Shown here one piece after another: positions 17,258 to 26,530 of a DNA stretch of 64,000 nucleotides. The notes below the pieces were generated by a model, which did no database searches, was not told the origin of the DNA, and saw only the letters and a program-made list of their open reading frames with translations. Numbering within the stretch: the stretch's first letter is position 1; each line of letters begins with the position of its first letter. The translations under genes were made by a program, and so were the position numbers. This DNA is from Streptomyces sp. yr375 (GTDB taxonomy: Bacteria; Actinomycetota; Actinomycetes; Streptomycetales; Streptomycetaceae), in NCBI RefSeq assembly GCF_900110755.1, contig NZ_FOFF01000011.1, positions 62,001-126,000 on the forward strand. Direction: 5' to 3'.

Positions 17258-18079
17258 GTGCTCACCCGAGCCCTCGGCCGGACGCCCTACTACGTCGTCG
17301 CCGGCGGACTGGCCGTCATCTTCCTCTTCCCCCTGCTGTGGAACGCCTGGGCCTCGGTCAGCGCACAACCGGGCACGGCGCAGCAGTCCGGCTACGGCCT
17401 GGGCAACTACCGCACGCTGCTCGACTACGACGCCGGCCTGTGGCGCTACCTCGGCAACAGCACGGTCGTCGCCGCGCTCACCGTCGCGCTGACCCTGGGG
17501 GTCTCCCTGCTCGGCGGCTACGCCTTCGCCCGCTTCGACTTCCCCGGCAAGAACCTGCTGTTCCTGCTGACCCTGGCCATCCTCATGGTCCCGTACGCCA
17601 CCCTCCTCATCCCGCTCTACGTCCTGCTCGGCCGGCTCCATCTGCAGAACTCGCTGCTGGGGCTGACCCTGGTGCTGGCGATGTTCCAACTCCCCTTCGC
17701 CACCTTCATGATGCGGATCTCCTTCGAGGCGGTCCCGCGCGAACTGGAGGAGTCGGCGCTCGTCGACGGCTGCGGCACGGCGGGCGCGCTGCGCCGCGTC
17801 CTCCTGCCGGCGGTGCGGCCGGGGCTGATCACGGTGGGGCTCTTCGCGTTCCTCGCCGCCTGGAACGACTTCATCGCGCCGCTGATCCTCATCTCCGACA
17901 GCGAGAAAGCGCCCCTGCCGCTGGCCGTCGCCAACCTGCGGCAGCAGAGCATGGGCGCCGTCGACTACGGCGCCACCGAAGCCGGGGTGGTGGTCCTCGC
18001 CGTCCCCTGCCTCCTGCTCTTCCTGCTGCTGCAACGGCACTACGTACGGGGCTTCATGTCGGGCGCGCTCAAGGGCTGA
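17258..18079 (+). CDS. Sugar ABC transporter permease (MalG type)
   Basis: A 273-residue permease with six membrane helices and the EAA loop EESALVDGCGTAGAL near residue 165. The GTG start at 17258 follows GAAAGGAG. With the preceding permease it forms the transmembrane pore of the importer. The conserved C-terminal HYVRGFMSGALKG is typical of MalG-type subunits. Confidence 0.92.
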   Translation: MLTRALGRTPYYVVAGGLAVIFLFPLLWNAWASVSAQPGTAQQSGYGLGNYRTLLDYDAGLWRYLGNSTVVAALTVALTLGVSLLGGYAFARFDFPGKNLLFLLTLAILMVPYATLLIPLYVLLGRLHLQNSLLGLTLVLAMFQLPFATFMMRISFEAVPRELEESALVDGCGTAGALRRVLLPAVRPGLITVGLFAFLAAWNDFIAPLILISDSEKAPLPLAVANLRQQSMGAVDYGATEAGVVVLAVPCLLLFLLLQRHYVRGFMSGALKG

Positions 18080-18164
18080 GGCACCACCGTGGACACTCCG
18101 CACGCCATGACCCGAACGGCCGACCGAGAGGACGAACCGAAGGCATGAACTGGTGAGGGAGAAC

Positions 18165-20111
18165 ATGACGCGGTCAGCCGTCCTGCCGGTGGCGCCGACC
18201 CGGGGACGGCTGCGGCCACTCGGTCTCGACGAGGTCCGCATCACCGGAGGCTTCTGGGCCCGCCGCCGACACGTCAACGCGACCGCGACACTCGACCACT
18301 GCCGGGACTGGATGGAACGCGTCGGCTGGATCGGCAACTTCCGCGCCGCGGCGCAGGGCCGGATCCACCGCGACCGGCGGGGCCGCGAGTTCGCCGACTC
18401 CGACGTCTACAAACTGCTCGAAGCGATGGCCTGGGAGGCCGGCCACGGCGACGGCACCGCCCTCGACCAGCGGATCGCCGCACTCACCGAGACGATCGCC
18501 CCCGCCCAGGAACCCGACGGCTACCTCAACACCGCCTTCGGCCGCCCCGGCCAGCAGCCCCGCTACAGCGACCTCGAATGGGGCCACGAGCTGTACTGCT
18601 ACGGCCACTTGATCCAAGCGGGCGTGGCCCAGACCCGCGCCCGCGGCGAGGGCGAGTTGGCGAAGATCGCCCGGCGGGCCGCCGACCACGTGTGCGCCGC
18701 CTTCGGCCCCGGCGGCATCGAACGCGTCTGCGGCCACCCGGAGATCGAGACCGCCCTGGTCGAACTCGCCAGAGCGACAGGGGAGCAGCGCTACCTCGAC
18801 CAGGCCCGACTGTTCGTCGACCGGCGCGGCCACGGCACCCTCGCCGAGATCGAGTTCGGCCGCGCCTACTACCAGGACGACGTCCCCGTCCGGACCGCCG
18901 ACGTGCTGCGCGGCCACGCCGTCCGCGCCCTCTACCTCGCCGCCGGCGCCGTCGACGTGGCCGTGGAGACCGGCGACGACGAACTGCTCGCCGCGGTCGT
19001 ACGGCAGTGGGAGACGACGGTCGCCCGCCGCACCTACCTGACCGGCGGCATGGGCTCGCACCACCGGGACGAGTCCTTCGGCGACGACTTCGTCCTGCCG
19101 CCGGACCGCGCCTACTCGGAGACCTGCGCGGGCGTCGCCTCCGTGATGCTGAGCTGGCGGCTGCTCCTCGCCACCGGCGAGCCGCGCTTCGCCGACCTGG
19201 CCGAGCGGACCCTGTTCAACGTCGTCGCGACCTCGCCGTCCGACGACGGCCGCGCCTTCTTCTACGCCAACACCCTGCACCGGCGCCGCCGCGGCACCGC
19301 AGCGCCCGCCGACACCGACAGCCCGCGCGCCGAATCGAGCCTGCGTGCCCCCTGGTTCGCGGTGTCCTGCTGCCCCACCAACGTGGCCCGCACCCTGGCC
19401 CTGCTCCCCGCCTACCTGGCGACGGCCGACGACCACGGCATCCAACTGCACCAGTACGCCGACGCGGAGATCACCACCGCCGGCATCGCCCTGCGCGTGC
19501 GGACCGACTACCCGTCGGACGGAACCGTGACCGTGCACGTCGACCGGTCGCCCTCGGACCACCCGTGGACCCTGTCGCTGCGCGTCCCCGCCTGGACCGA
19601 GGGCGCCACGACCCGCCTGGTCGACCCGGACGGCGTACGCCGTACCGTCGCCCCGGGCACGGCCACGCTCACCCGCCGCTTCCGCCCCGGCGACGAGATA
19701 CGCCTCGAACTGCCCATGGCACCGCGCTGGATCGCGCCCGACCCGCGCATCGACGCCGTACGCGGCACCGTCGCCGTCCAGCGCGGCCCGCTGGTCTACT
19801 GCGCCGAGTCCGTGGACCTGCCTGACCAACGGGACATCGACGTCGTACGAGTGGATCCGTCCGCCGAGCCCCAGGACGGGCCGGACGACACCGTCGTAGC
19901 CCCCGGCGAACTCGCCGCCACACAGGGGGAATCGGCCGACTCCCCATGGCCCTACCAGCCCTTCGATCAGCCCACCGCACCCACCGCCGAGCGCACCGGC
20001 ATCACCCTGGTCCCCTACCACTCCTGGGCGAACTGCGGCCCCTCGACGATGCGCGTATGGCTCCCGACGACGGCCCAACCGCCCACCGAGCAACGGCCGT
20101 CGGCACCGTGA
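18165..20111 (+). CDS. GH127 beta-L-arabinofuranosidase (DUF1680), cytoplasmic
   Basis: A 648-residue enzyme without signal peptide. The layout matches Bifidobacterium HypBA1: a catalytic (alpha/alpha)6 barrel (about 15-420) and C-terminal beta-sandwiches. The zinc-thiolate site is intact: Glu319 and Cys321 in SETCAG, Cys402 and Cys403 in SCCPTN, the first of these being the nucleophile position. Glu303 (RDESFGDDF), 16 residues before Glu319, fits the acid/base. It would cleave imported beta-1,2-arabinobiosides to L-arabinose. ATG 18165 follows GAGGGAG; a GTG at 18153 would add four residues. Confidence 0.93.
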   Translation: MTRSAVLPVAPTRGRLRPLGLDEVRITGGFWARRRHVNATATLDHCRDWMERVGWIGNFRAAAQGRIHRDRRGREFADSDVYKLLEAMAWEAGHGDGTALDQRIAALTETIAPAQEPDGYLNTAFGRPGQQPRYSDLEWGHELYCYGHLIQAGVAQTRARGEGELAKIARRAADHVCAAFGPGGIERVCGHPEIETALVELARATGEQRYLDQARLFVDRRGHGTLAEIEFGRAYYQDDVPVRTADVLRGHAVRALYLAAGAVDVAVETGDDELLAAVVRQWETTVARRTYLTGGMGSHHRDESFGDDFVLPPDRAYSETCAGVASVMLSWRLLLATGEPRFADLAERTLFNVVATSPSDDGRAFFYANTLHRRRRGTAAPADTDSPRAESSLRAPWFAVSCCPTNVARTLALLPAYLATADDHGIQLHQYADAEITTAGIALRVRTDYPSDGTVTVHVDRSPSDHPWTLSLRVPAWTEGATTRLVDPDGVRRTVAPGTATLTRRFRPGDEIRLELPMAPRWIAPDPRIDAVRGTVAVQRGPLVYCAESVDLPDQRDIDVVRVDPSAEPQDGPDDTVVAPGELAATQGESADSPWPYQPFDQPTAPTAERTGITLVPYHSWANCGPSTMRVWLPTTAQPPTEQRPSAP

Positions 20112-20145
20112 CCGTGCCTCCCCCCCCCACGATCGGAGTCCCAGC

Positions 20146-22308
20146 ATGTCCCAACCCCCCACTCGTCGCCGTCTGTTGAGGCTGGCCGCAGGGACCGGGG
20201 CCGCCGTCCCGCTTCTGAACTCCGCCCCGGCGCAGGCTCGTACCGCCTCCGCCTCGGCCTCGAAGCGTCCCGCGTCCACCACGGCTTCAGCCGTCTCCGT
20301 CCCGTCGACATGGGTGGTGCAGCCCTTCCCGCTGGACCAAGTGGCCCTCGGCGACGGGGTCTTCCGGCGCAAGCGTGACCTGATGCTGGAGTACGCCAGG
20401 GCCTATCCAGCCGACCGGATCCTGGCCGTGTTCCGGGCCAACGCGGGCCTCGACACGCGGGGTGCCCAGCCGCCGGGCGGCTGGGAGACCTCCGACGGCA
20501 ACCTGCGCGGCCACTATGGCGGCCACTTCCTCACCCTCCTCTCCCAGGCGTACGCCGACACGCGCGAGGAGGGGCTGAAGTCCAAGCTCGACCACCTGGT
20601 GGCCGCGCTCGGCGAGTGCCAGCAGGCGCTGGCCGAGCACGGCTCGCCGCGACCGAGCCACCCCGGCTACCTGGCGGCGTACCCGGAGACGCAGTTCATC
20701 CTGTTGGAGAGCTACACGACCTACCCCACCATCTGGGCGCCCTACTACACCTGCCACAAGATCATGCGGGGGCTCCTGGACGCGTACACCCTGGCCGGGA
20801 ACGCGCAGGCCCTCGTCATCGCCTCGGCGATGGGCGACTGGGTGCACAGCCGCCTCGGCCGGTTGCCCAAGGCGCAGTTGGATCGCATGTGGTCGATCTA
20901 CATCGCCGGTGAGTACGGCGGGATGAACGAAGTGCTGGCCGACCTGTACGCCCTCACCGGACGCGCGGAACACCTCGCCGCCGCCCGCTGCTTCGACAAC
21001 ACCGCGCTGCTGGCCGCCTGCGCCGCCGACCGCGACATCCTGGAGGGCCGGCACGCCAACCAGCACATCCCTCAATTCACCGGCTACATAAGGCTGTTCG
21101 ACCACACGGGGGACGAGGAGTACGCGGCGGCGGCCCGCAACTTCTGGGGCATGGTCGCCGGTCCCCGGACGTACAGCCTGGGCGGCACCGGCCAGGGCGA
21201 GATGTTCCGGGCCCGAGGCGCCATCGCGGCCACCCTGGGCGACAACAACGCGGAGAGCTGCGCCACGTACAACATGCTGAAGCTGAGCAGGCAGTTGTTC
21301 TTCCGTGAGCCGGACCCCGGCTACATGGACTACTACGAGCGGGGCCTGACGAACCACATCCTGGCCTCCCGCCGGGACGCCCCCGGCGTGGACAGCCCGG
21401 AGGTCACCTACTTCGTCGGCATGGGTCCGGGGGTGGTGCGCGAGTACGACAACACCGGTACCTGCTGCGGCGGCACCGGCACGGAGAACCACACCAAGTA
21501 CCAGGACTCGGTCTACTTCCGCTCCGCCGCCGGGGACGCCCTGTACGTCAACCTCTACCTCGCCTCGACCCTGCGGTGGCCGGAGCGCGGGCTCGTCATC
21601 GAGCAGACGAGCGCCTACCCGGCCGAGGGCGTCCGTACGCTGACGTTCCGGGAGGGCGGCGGCGCGCTCGACCTGAAGCTGCGGGTGCCGTCCTGGGCCA
21701 CGGCGGGGTTCACCGTCGCAGTCAACGGCGTCCGGCAGACGGTCCGGGCGGTTCCCGGCAGCTACCTCACCCTCGGCAGGACCTGGCAGCCCGGCGACCG
21801 GGTCACGGTCTCCGCCCCCTACCGCCTGCGCGTCGAACGCGCCCTGGACGATCCCACCGTCCAGTCCCTGTTCCACGGGCCGGTCCTGCTGGTCGCGCGG
21901 AGCCAGGCCACCGGCTTCCGGCAGTTCTCCTTCTACAAGGACTTCACGCTGCGCGGCGACCTGGCCGACGCGGTCCGCCCCGAGGGCCGCCCCCAGTACT
22001 TCACCACCCACGGCCTGACCCTGGCCCCCTTCCACGTCGCGGACGACACCCGCTACCACGCCTACTTCAGGCGCGCGGAGCCGGTCGTCGTGTTCGGTAC
22101 GACCGTCTCGGGCGTACCGAACCGCTCCCGCGCCGACGGCCTGACCTTCCTCGACGTCCTCTGGGACCAGGCGCCGTTCGCGACCTCGGCCCGCTTCCTG
22201 GCGGCGGTGCGCGCCCTCGCCGACACCTGGCTCGCCGGGGGCCTGTTCACGCAGGCCGAACGGGACCGCGTGGTCGCGGCGGCGGTCGGCGCGGACCTGC
22301 GGCACTGA
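20146..22308 (+). CDS. Secreted GH127/GH146-like beta-L-arabinofuranosidase (DUF1680)
   Basis: A 720-residue paralogue of the preceding enzyme, but exported: a twin-arginine signal (TRRRLLRLAAG, cleavage after AQA) leads it. The barrel runs from about residue 60 to 480 and conserves the zinc-thiolate motif as Glu370/Cys372 (NAESCATYN) and Cys440/Cys441 (GTCCGGTG). Glu352 (QGEMF) is a candidate acid/base. GRHANQHIPQ and the motif GTGTENHTKY suggest the GH146-type branch. It should release beta-linked arabinofuranose outside the cell, feeding the adjacent importer. A hairpin follows the stop. Confidence 0.88.
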   Translation: MSQPPTRRRLLRLAAGTGAAVPLLNSAPAQARTASASASKRPASTTASAVSVPSTWVVQPFPLDQVALGDGVFRRKRDLMLEYARAYPADRILAVFRANAGLDTRGAQPPGGWETSDGNLRGHYGGHFLTLLSQAYADTREEGLKSKLDHLVAALGECQQALAEHGSPRPSHPGYLAAYPETQFILLESYTTYPTIWAPYYTCHKIMRGLLDAYTLAGNAQALVIASAMGDWVHSRLGRLPKAQLDRMWSIYIAGEYGGMNEVLADLYALTGRAEHLAAARCFDNTALLAACAADRDILEGRHANQHIPQFTGYIRLFDHTGDEEYAAAARNFWGMVAGPRTYSLGGTGQGEMFRARGAIAATLGDNNAESCATYNMLKLSRQLFFREPDPGYMDYYERGLTNHILASRRDAPGVDSPEVTYFVGMGPGVVREYDNTGTCCGGTGTENHTKYQDSVYFRSAAGDALYVNLYLASTLRWPERGLVIEQTSAYPAEGVRTLTFREGGGALDLKLRVPSWATAGFTVAVNGVRQTVRAVPGSYLTLGRTWQPGDRVTVSAPYRLRVERALDDPTVQSLFHGPVLLVARSQATGFRQFSFYKDFTLRGDLADAVRPEGRPQYFTTHGLTLAPFHVADDTRYHAYFRRAEPVVVFGTTVSGVPNRSRADGLTFLDVLWDQAPFATSARFLAAVRALADTWLAGGLFTQAERDRVVAAAVGADLRH

Positions 22309-22330
22309 TCCCGGGGGCGACTTCCGGGAT
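22308..22330 (+). terminator. Hairpin after the arabinofuranosidase operon
   Basis: ATCCCGG (22308-22314) pairs with CCGGGAT (22324-22330) around a 9-base loop, beginning at the last base of the stop codon. Stem 7 bp, no T run. Confidence 0.5.
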
Positions 22331-22502
22331 CCGGTGAAACCCGTCCGCGAGCCACCTGAGGTCGTGACGTCACGCGACATACGCACGACGCGACGATCTG
22401 TGAACTTTAAGATTCAAGCGATAGGGCGATCGAGAGTCCGAGTGGCCGAAGAAGCCCCACATCGTGCCGCTCGTCATCCCCCCATGCAACAGGAGACACG
22501 CG

Positions 22503-23336
22503 TGCGCGACGGCGACGTAGTGGTGATCGCCGCCGGGGCCGACTACCCCGAACCCGCCCGCTTCACCGGCACCACCACCGCAGAGATGATGAAGTCGTTA
22601 TCCGGCCACCAGGACCGGGTCGCCGCCGCCGAACACGTCCTCGTCGTCGTCGGCGGTCCCTCCGGCGTCGAGCTCAGCGCGGAGATCCGGCTGGCCGGCC
22701 GGACGCCCGCGTCACCCTCGCCCACGCGGGGTCGGCGCTGCTGCACTCCACCGGCAGCGAGCGGGCCGGGCGCAGGGCGCTGGCCTGGCTGAAGGCCCAC
22801 GACGTCGACGTCCGCCTTGACATGTTCATGACACCGGGCAACGATTTCGGCACCTACCGCGACGCACACGGCAATGCCATCGAGGCGGACCTCTCCTTCT
22901 GGGCGACGGGCACCACGCCCAACACGCTCTGGCTGCGCCTGGCCGGACACGGCGACTGGCTGAACGCCGCCGGGCAGGTCCAGGTCGACCGGCGACTCAG
23001 GGTCCAGGGGCGGGCGGACGTGTTCGCGATCGGCGACGTGAACGACGCCACCGAGCAGAAGATCACCCCCACCGCACTCGCCCAGGCCGACCTCGCCGCC
23101 TACAACATCCGCCTCCGGCTGCGGAATTCGGGCAAGCACCGCAAGGAGCCCCGCCTCTACCGGCCGACCCAGCGCACCCCGGTCATCGTGCCCTTCGGCT
23201 CGGCCGACGGACTGACCGTGCTGCCCGTGCCGGGCGGCGACAGCGCGGTCCTCGGCGCCCGCACCACGGTGCTGGCCAAGGCGAAGACCTGATGACTCCG
23301 TACATGAGACGCCAACTCGGTGACACCGCGACCTGA
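22503..23336 (+). pseudogene. Decayed FAD/NAD(P)-dependent oxidoreductase
   Basis: Remnant of a pyridine-nucleotide-disulphide-type oxidoreductase (FSP1/NDH-2-like). Recognisable segments are GDVVVIAAGADYPEPARF, VLVVVGGPSGVELSAEIRL (NAD-binding glycines), DLSFWATGTTPNTLWLRL and DVFAIGDVNDATE (second FAD motif). Three lesions are visible: the N-terminal FAD-binding GxGxxG part (roughly 90 residues) is missing; near 22705-22715 the frame changes by one base, after which DARVTLAHAGSALLHSTGSERAG continues in another frame; and at 23290 a second one-base loss creates a stop, while MTPYMRRQLG continues in the next frame to a stop at 23334. It lies between the arabinoside locus and the signalling locus. 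Confidence 0.8.
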
Positions 23337-23488
23337 GCCACCTGCCACCGGGCCTGTGCGCCGTGCCGCCGAGGTGGCCGAAACGGCGCGCAAGGCTGTC
23401 GCGGACACCATCAACTTACCTGTGCAGAAAGAAAGTTGGCCTAGGTTGGGGCACTGATCAGCACCGCACCCGCGCAGGAGGCCTTGCC

Positions 23489-24313
23489 GTGTCCGACTCC
23501 ACCGCCCAGACCGCCGCGACCGCCGCAGCACCCGGCCGGATCGACACGTCCAAGCCGCACTCGGCCCGGTTCTGGAACTACTTCGTCGGGGGCAAGGACA
23601 ACTACGAGGTCGACCGGGAGATCGGCGAGCAGATCAAGGAGATCTTCCCCGGCCTGGTCGACGTCGCGGTCACCAGCCGGCACTTCCTGGGGCGCGCGGT
23701 GCGCCATCTGGCCGGCGAGGTGGGCATCCGTCAGTTCCTTGACGTCGGCACCGGTCTGCCCACCGCCGACAACACCCACGAGGTGGCCCAGCGCGTCGCC
23801 CCGGACGCCCGGATCGTCTACGTCGACAACGACCCCGTCGTCCTCACCCATGCGCACGCCCTCCTGACGAGCACGCCGGAAGGCAGGACCGCCTATCTGG
23901 AAGCGACCCTCTACGACCCGGAAGCCGTGCTGAAGGCCGCCGCGGGCACCCTCGACCTCTCCCGGCCGGTCGCCCTGATGATCCTCAACACGCTGGGCCA
24001 CGTCGCCGACTACGAGCAGGGACGCGACCTGGTCCGGCGGCTCATGGCGGGCCTGCCCTCCGGAAGCCACCTGGTGATCAGCGACAGCACGGCCACCAGC
24101 GAGGGCATGATCGCCGCGTCGAACGCGTACAACGCGAGCGGCGCCGTGCCCTACTACGTGCGCCGCGTCGAGGAGATCGGCGGCTTCTTCGACGGACTGG
24201 ACCTGGTGGAACCGGGGATCGTCCAGGTGACGAAGTGGCGGCCGAATCCCGAGGATCCGGCCAACTTCGCCGCCGCCGTCGACGCCTACTGCGGCGTGGG
24301 CCGCAAGCCGTAG
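23489..24313 (+). CDS. SAM-dependent methyltransferase, DUF574 family
   Basis: A 274-residue actinobacterial methyltransferase. The family N-terminus DTSKPHSARFWNYFVGGKDN (split over residues 14-33) is followed by the SAM-binding strand QFLDVGTGLPT, ARIVYVDNDPVVL and LMILNTLGHV. The methyl acceptor of this large Streptomyces family is unknown. GTG 23489 is chosen because GCAGGAGG lies seven bases before it. The gene converges on aco and overlaps it by 28 bases. Confidence 0.85.
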   Translation: MSDSTAQTAATAAAPGRIDTSKPHSARFWNYFVGGKDNYEVDREIGEQIKEIFPGLVDVAVTSRHFLGRAVRHLAGEVGIRQFLDVGTGLPTADNTHEVAQRVAPDARIVYVDNDPVVLTHAHALLTSTPEGRTAYLEATLYDPEAVLKAAAGTLDLSRPVALMILNTLGHVADYEQGRDLVRRLMAGLPSGSHLVISDSTATSEGMIAASNAYNASGAVPYYVRRVEEIGGFFDGLDLVEPGIVQVTKWRPNPEDPANFAAAVDAYCGVGRKP

Positions 24314-26190
24314 CGGTGGTCTTCCGCCCGCGAGCCGCCGCTGTGCAGGAGGGGGAGGGAGTCGAGGTACAGCGGCGGCAGGTCGAACCCGTCGGTGAGG
24401 GTGGTCAGGTGGGGGCGCAGGCTGTGCGTCAGGGCGTCGACGGTCGCGGGGAACTGGTGGACGTCCTCGGCGGTGATGTGGTTGTCGGCGAGGAGAGTGC
24501 CGGTGTGGGGGGCGAGTTGGGTGAGGAGGAAGAGGGTCGTGAGTTCGGTCAGGAGTCGCTGCGTGGGCTCGTGACCGGTGCGGGCGAGGGTCGCCAGCAG
24601 GGCGTCGGCCGCCCGGACGAGGGTGTGGGTGCGGGCCCTGTGGAGCGCGGGCGTGGACGCCGTGTTCCAGCGGGCCTGCGGGTCGCGCGAGGGGCCGTTG
24701 CGCAGGGCGCTGCCGGCCTGCGTGTGGAAGGCGTGCTCGGTGTGGGCCAGGAGGTCGCGCAGATGGCGGGGGTTGGTGAGGTGGGGCGGGCCGGGGTCGG
24801 CGAGGGGCGCGGTCGGCGGGTGGTGGAGGAGTTCGGCGGCCGCCTTGGTGCTGACGAGGAGGTTGTCGCCCTCGGCGGTGATGGTCCCTTCGACGTACTC
24901 GGGGAACCCGGCGAGCAGGTTGGCGGGCAACAGGCCCTGCGCACCACAGCGTTCGCGGGCTTCGAGGGTGATCGAGCGGGCCTGCCAGGTGATCCAGGCC
25001 TTGGTGAGGGCGATGAGGCGTTCGACGTCGTCGCGGTCGTCGGCGGTGTGCCGGCTCCACGCGGCGGTGAGGGAACGGTGCAGCACGGTCATCGCATAGG
25101 CCGTCGCGACGGACTCCAGGAGCCTGCTGTGGTGGGTGCGATGGGTGTTGACGGGGACACGCCGGTCCGGCCGGGACCCGCTGACATGGCGCTGCTCGCC
25201 GTACCGGACGGCGATCGCGAGCGCCGCCCGTGACGCGCCGATCGCCGCGGCGCTCATACACAGCTTGCCGGCGGTGACACGTGCGATCGAGGTCAGGAAG
25301 CGCTTACGGCGGTTGCCGAGGACGCTGGTGAGGGTGTTGTCCGGGTTCAGCCGCCCGTGCGCACCCTGGAGGAGTGCCCGACGGGGGAGGGGGAGATGGT
25401 CGAACGAGGTGAGGCAGTGGTCCACGGGGGCGTTCGGGCGCAGCGGGAGAGGCGTGATGCTGATGTGCGGCAAGGGCCCGTCGTGGTCGGTGAGGGGCGT
25501 CAGGAAGAGGAAGACGCCCTCGTCACGGCCGTCGATGAGGAGCCGGGCGGCGACCACGGCGGACTTGGGGCCGCCCAGGGTGCTGGTGTTGGGCATGAAC
25601 TTGGCCGCGCCGGGGTGGGGCGTGTGCAGGACGAAACCGCCGGTCTCGGGGTCGAGCCGGGCGGTGGTCTCCAGCGCGGGCGCGTCGTTGCCGTGGTCGA
25701 CCTCGGTGCACAGGAAGGTGCCGATGCGCCGAAGCGAGGTGAACTCGGCGAGGTCCCTCGGGGCGTTGTCGTCGTGGTCGAGGAGACTGCCGAGGAACAG
25801 GTTGTAGTGGATGCTGGCCACGGTGGTCAGCCCGCCGCCCCCGTCGACGATCGCGGCCCATTCGTGCAGACCGGTGAGGAGAGCCGGGTCGGTGGCGAGC
25901 GCCTCGGGGTCGTCGAGCGTGTCGTTGACCAGGCGCAACCGGGCGTAGGACTGCGCGGCACGCTGCTCGGGGCCGAGACCGGGCTGATGCCGGAAGGCGC
26001 CCTGGGCGATCAGGCTCCGCCACGGCGCGTGGACCCGCTCCCGCTCACCGTCCTGGTCGAACAGCAGCCGCGCCAGCTCGCGGGCGGTCACGGCGTCGGC
26101 CGGGTCCGGCCGGGCCGTCTGACCCGATACGTGATCGGCGCGCTGTGCCCCCGTGGGGCGCTCTCCGCTGTGAAATGCCAGAAGGGCCAT
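24286..26190 (-). CDS. aco: Acyl-CoA oxidase/dehydrogenase-like enzyme of autoregulator synthesis
   Basis: A 634-residue flavoprotein with an acyl-CoA oxidase layout: an N-terminal helical domain (about 1-130), a beta domain with GTFLCTEVDHGNDAPALETTARLD (split across the FAD/substrate face), a central helical domain (TAGKLCMSAAAIGASRAALAIAVRYGEQR) and an extended C-terminus. In Streptomyces avermitilis Aco introduces unsaturation into the acyl chain during synthesis of the butenolide hormone avenolide. The assignment rests on the fold and on neighbours arranged as aco-avaR1-cyp17-avaR2. An ARE-like site lies 73 bases upstream. A generic acyl-CoA oxidase role cannot be excluded. Confidence 0.8.
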   Translation of the reverse strand: MALLAFHSGERPTGAQRADHVSGQTARPDPADAVTARELARLLFDQDGERERVHAPWRSLIAQGAFRHQPGLGPEQRAAQSYARLRLVNDTLDDPEALATDPALLTGLHEWAAIVDGGGGLTTVASIHYNLFLGSLLDHDDNAPRDLAEFTSLRRIGTFLCTEVDHGNDAPALETTARLDPETGGFVLHTPHPGAAKFMPNTSTLGGPKSAVVAARLLIDGRDEGVFLFLTPLTDHDGPLPHISITPLPLRPNAPVDHCLTSFDHLPLPRRALLQGAHGRLNPDNTLTSVLGNRRKRFLTSIARVTAGKLCMSAAAIGASRAALAIAVRYGEQRHVSGSRPDRRVPVNTHRTHHSRLLESVATAYAMTVLHRSLTAAWSRHTADDRDDVERLIALTKAWITWQARSITLEARERCGAQGLLPANLLAGFPEYVEGTITAEGDNLLVSTKAAAELLHHPPTAPLADPGPPHLTNPRHLRDLLAHTEHAFHTQAGSALRNGPSRDPQARWNTASTPALHRARTHTLVRAADALLATLARTGHEPTQRLLTELTTLFLLTQLAPHTGTLLADNHITAEDVHQFPATVDALTHSLRPHLTTLTDGFDLPPLYLDSLPLLHSGGSRAEDHRYGLRPTPQ

Positions 26191-26262
26191 GACCCTCTCC
26201 CCCCCGTTGTCGCAGATCCGGTAGCTGGATGCCTTTGTGTGCAGTGAGCCAGAAGATCCAGA

Positions 26263-26286
26263 AGATACGGACCTTCCGGTTTTCTT
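26263..26286 (-). promoter_or_regulatory. ARE-like receptor-binding site upstream of aco
   Basis: The 24-base site begins AGATACGGAC and ends CCGGTTTTCTT. As recalled, the autoregulatory-element consensus is AnAwACndACynnn followed by CGGTTTkTTT, and this site fits it in all but one position. It sits in the 340-base gap between the divergent aco and avaR1 genes, 73 bases from the aco start. Gamma-butyrolactone/butenolide receptors bind such sites and release them on hormone binding. Confidence 0.7.
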
Positions 26287-26464
26287 ATCAAGTCAGAAAT
26301 CGGCAAACTACGATCGCGCGGGTGGCGGGTTTTGAGGGGTCCTTGTGCCGCAGGAGCAGGGCCGTTGCGCCCGTTGCGCCCGGTGAAGGGCGGAATACGG
26401 GAGGCGGCAGGGGAACTTCGGGATTACGGGGAACGGGGCGGGGTGCGATGCCCGGGAGGTGGCA

Positions 26465-26488
26465 GGAGACAGACCTCCCGGTATATTT
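26465..26488 (+). promoter_or_regulatory. ARE-like site overlapping the avaR1 promoter
   Basis: The site contains AGACAGACCTCC then CGGTATATTT, a weaker but clear match to the ARE pattern. Its right half contains TATATT (26482-26487), a good -10 hexamer about 44 bases before the avaR1 start, so binding would repress the receptor gene itself. The rest of the 26191-26530 gap shows no open frame with coding character. Confidence 0.6.
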
Positions 26489-26530
26489 TTCGGAGCCGGA
26501 ATCACGGGGAGCTACCTCGGAGGTGGGGGC

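Noticed and set aside
18174..20372. A 732-codon antisense frame across the GH127 gene
   Set aside because: The sense strand encodes a conserved zinc-thiolate site; the antisense protein is low complexity.
20287..22386. A 699-codon open frame antisense to the secreted arabinofuranosidase
   Set aside because: It mirrors a gene with intact catalytic motifs, has Val/Gly/Arg-rich shadow composition and no family character.
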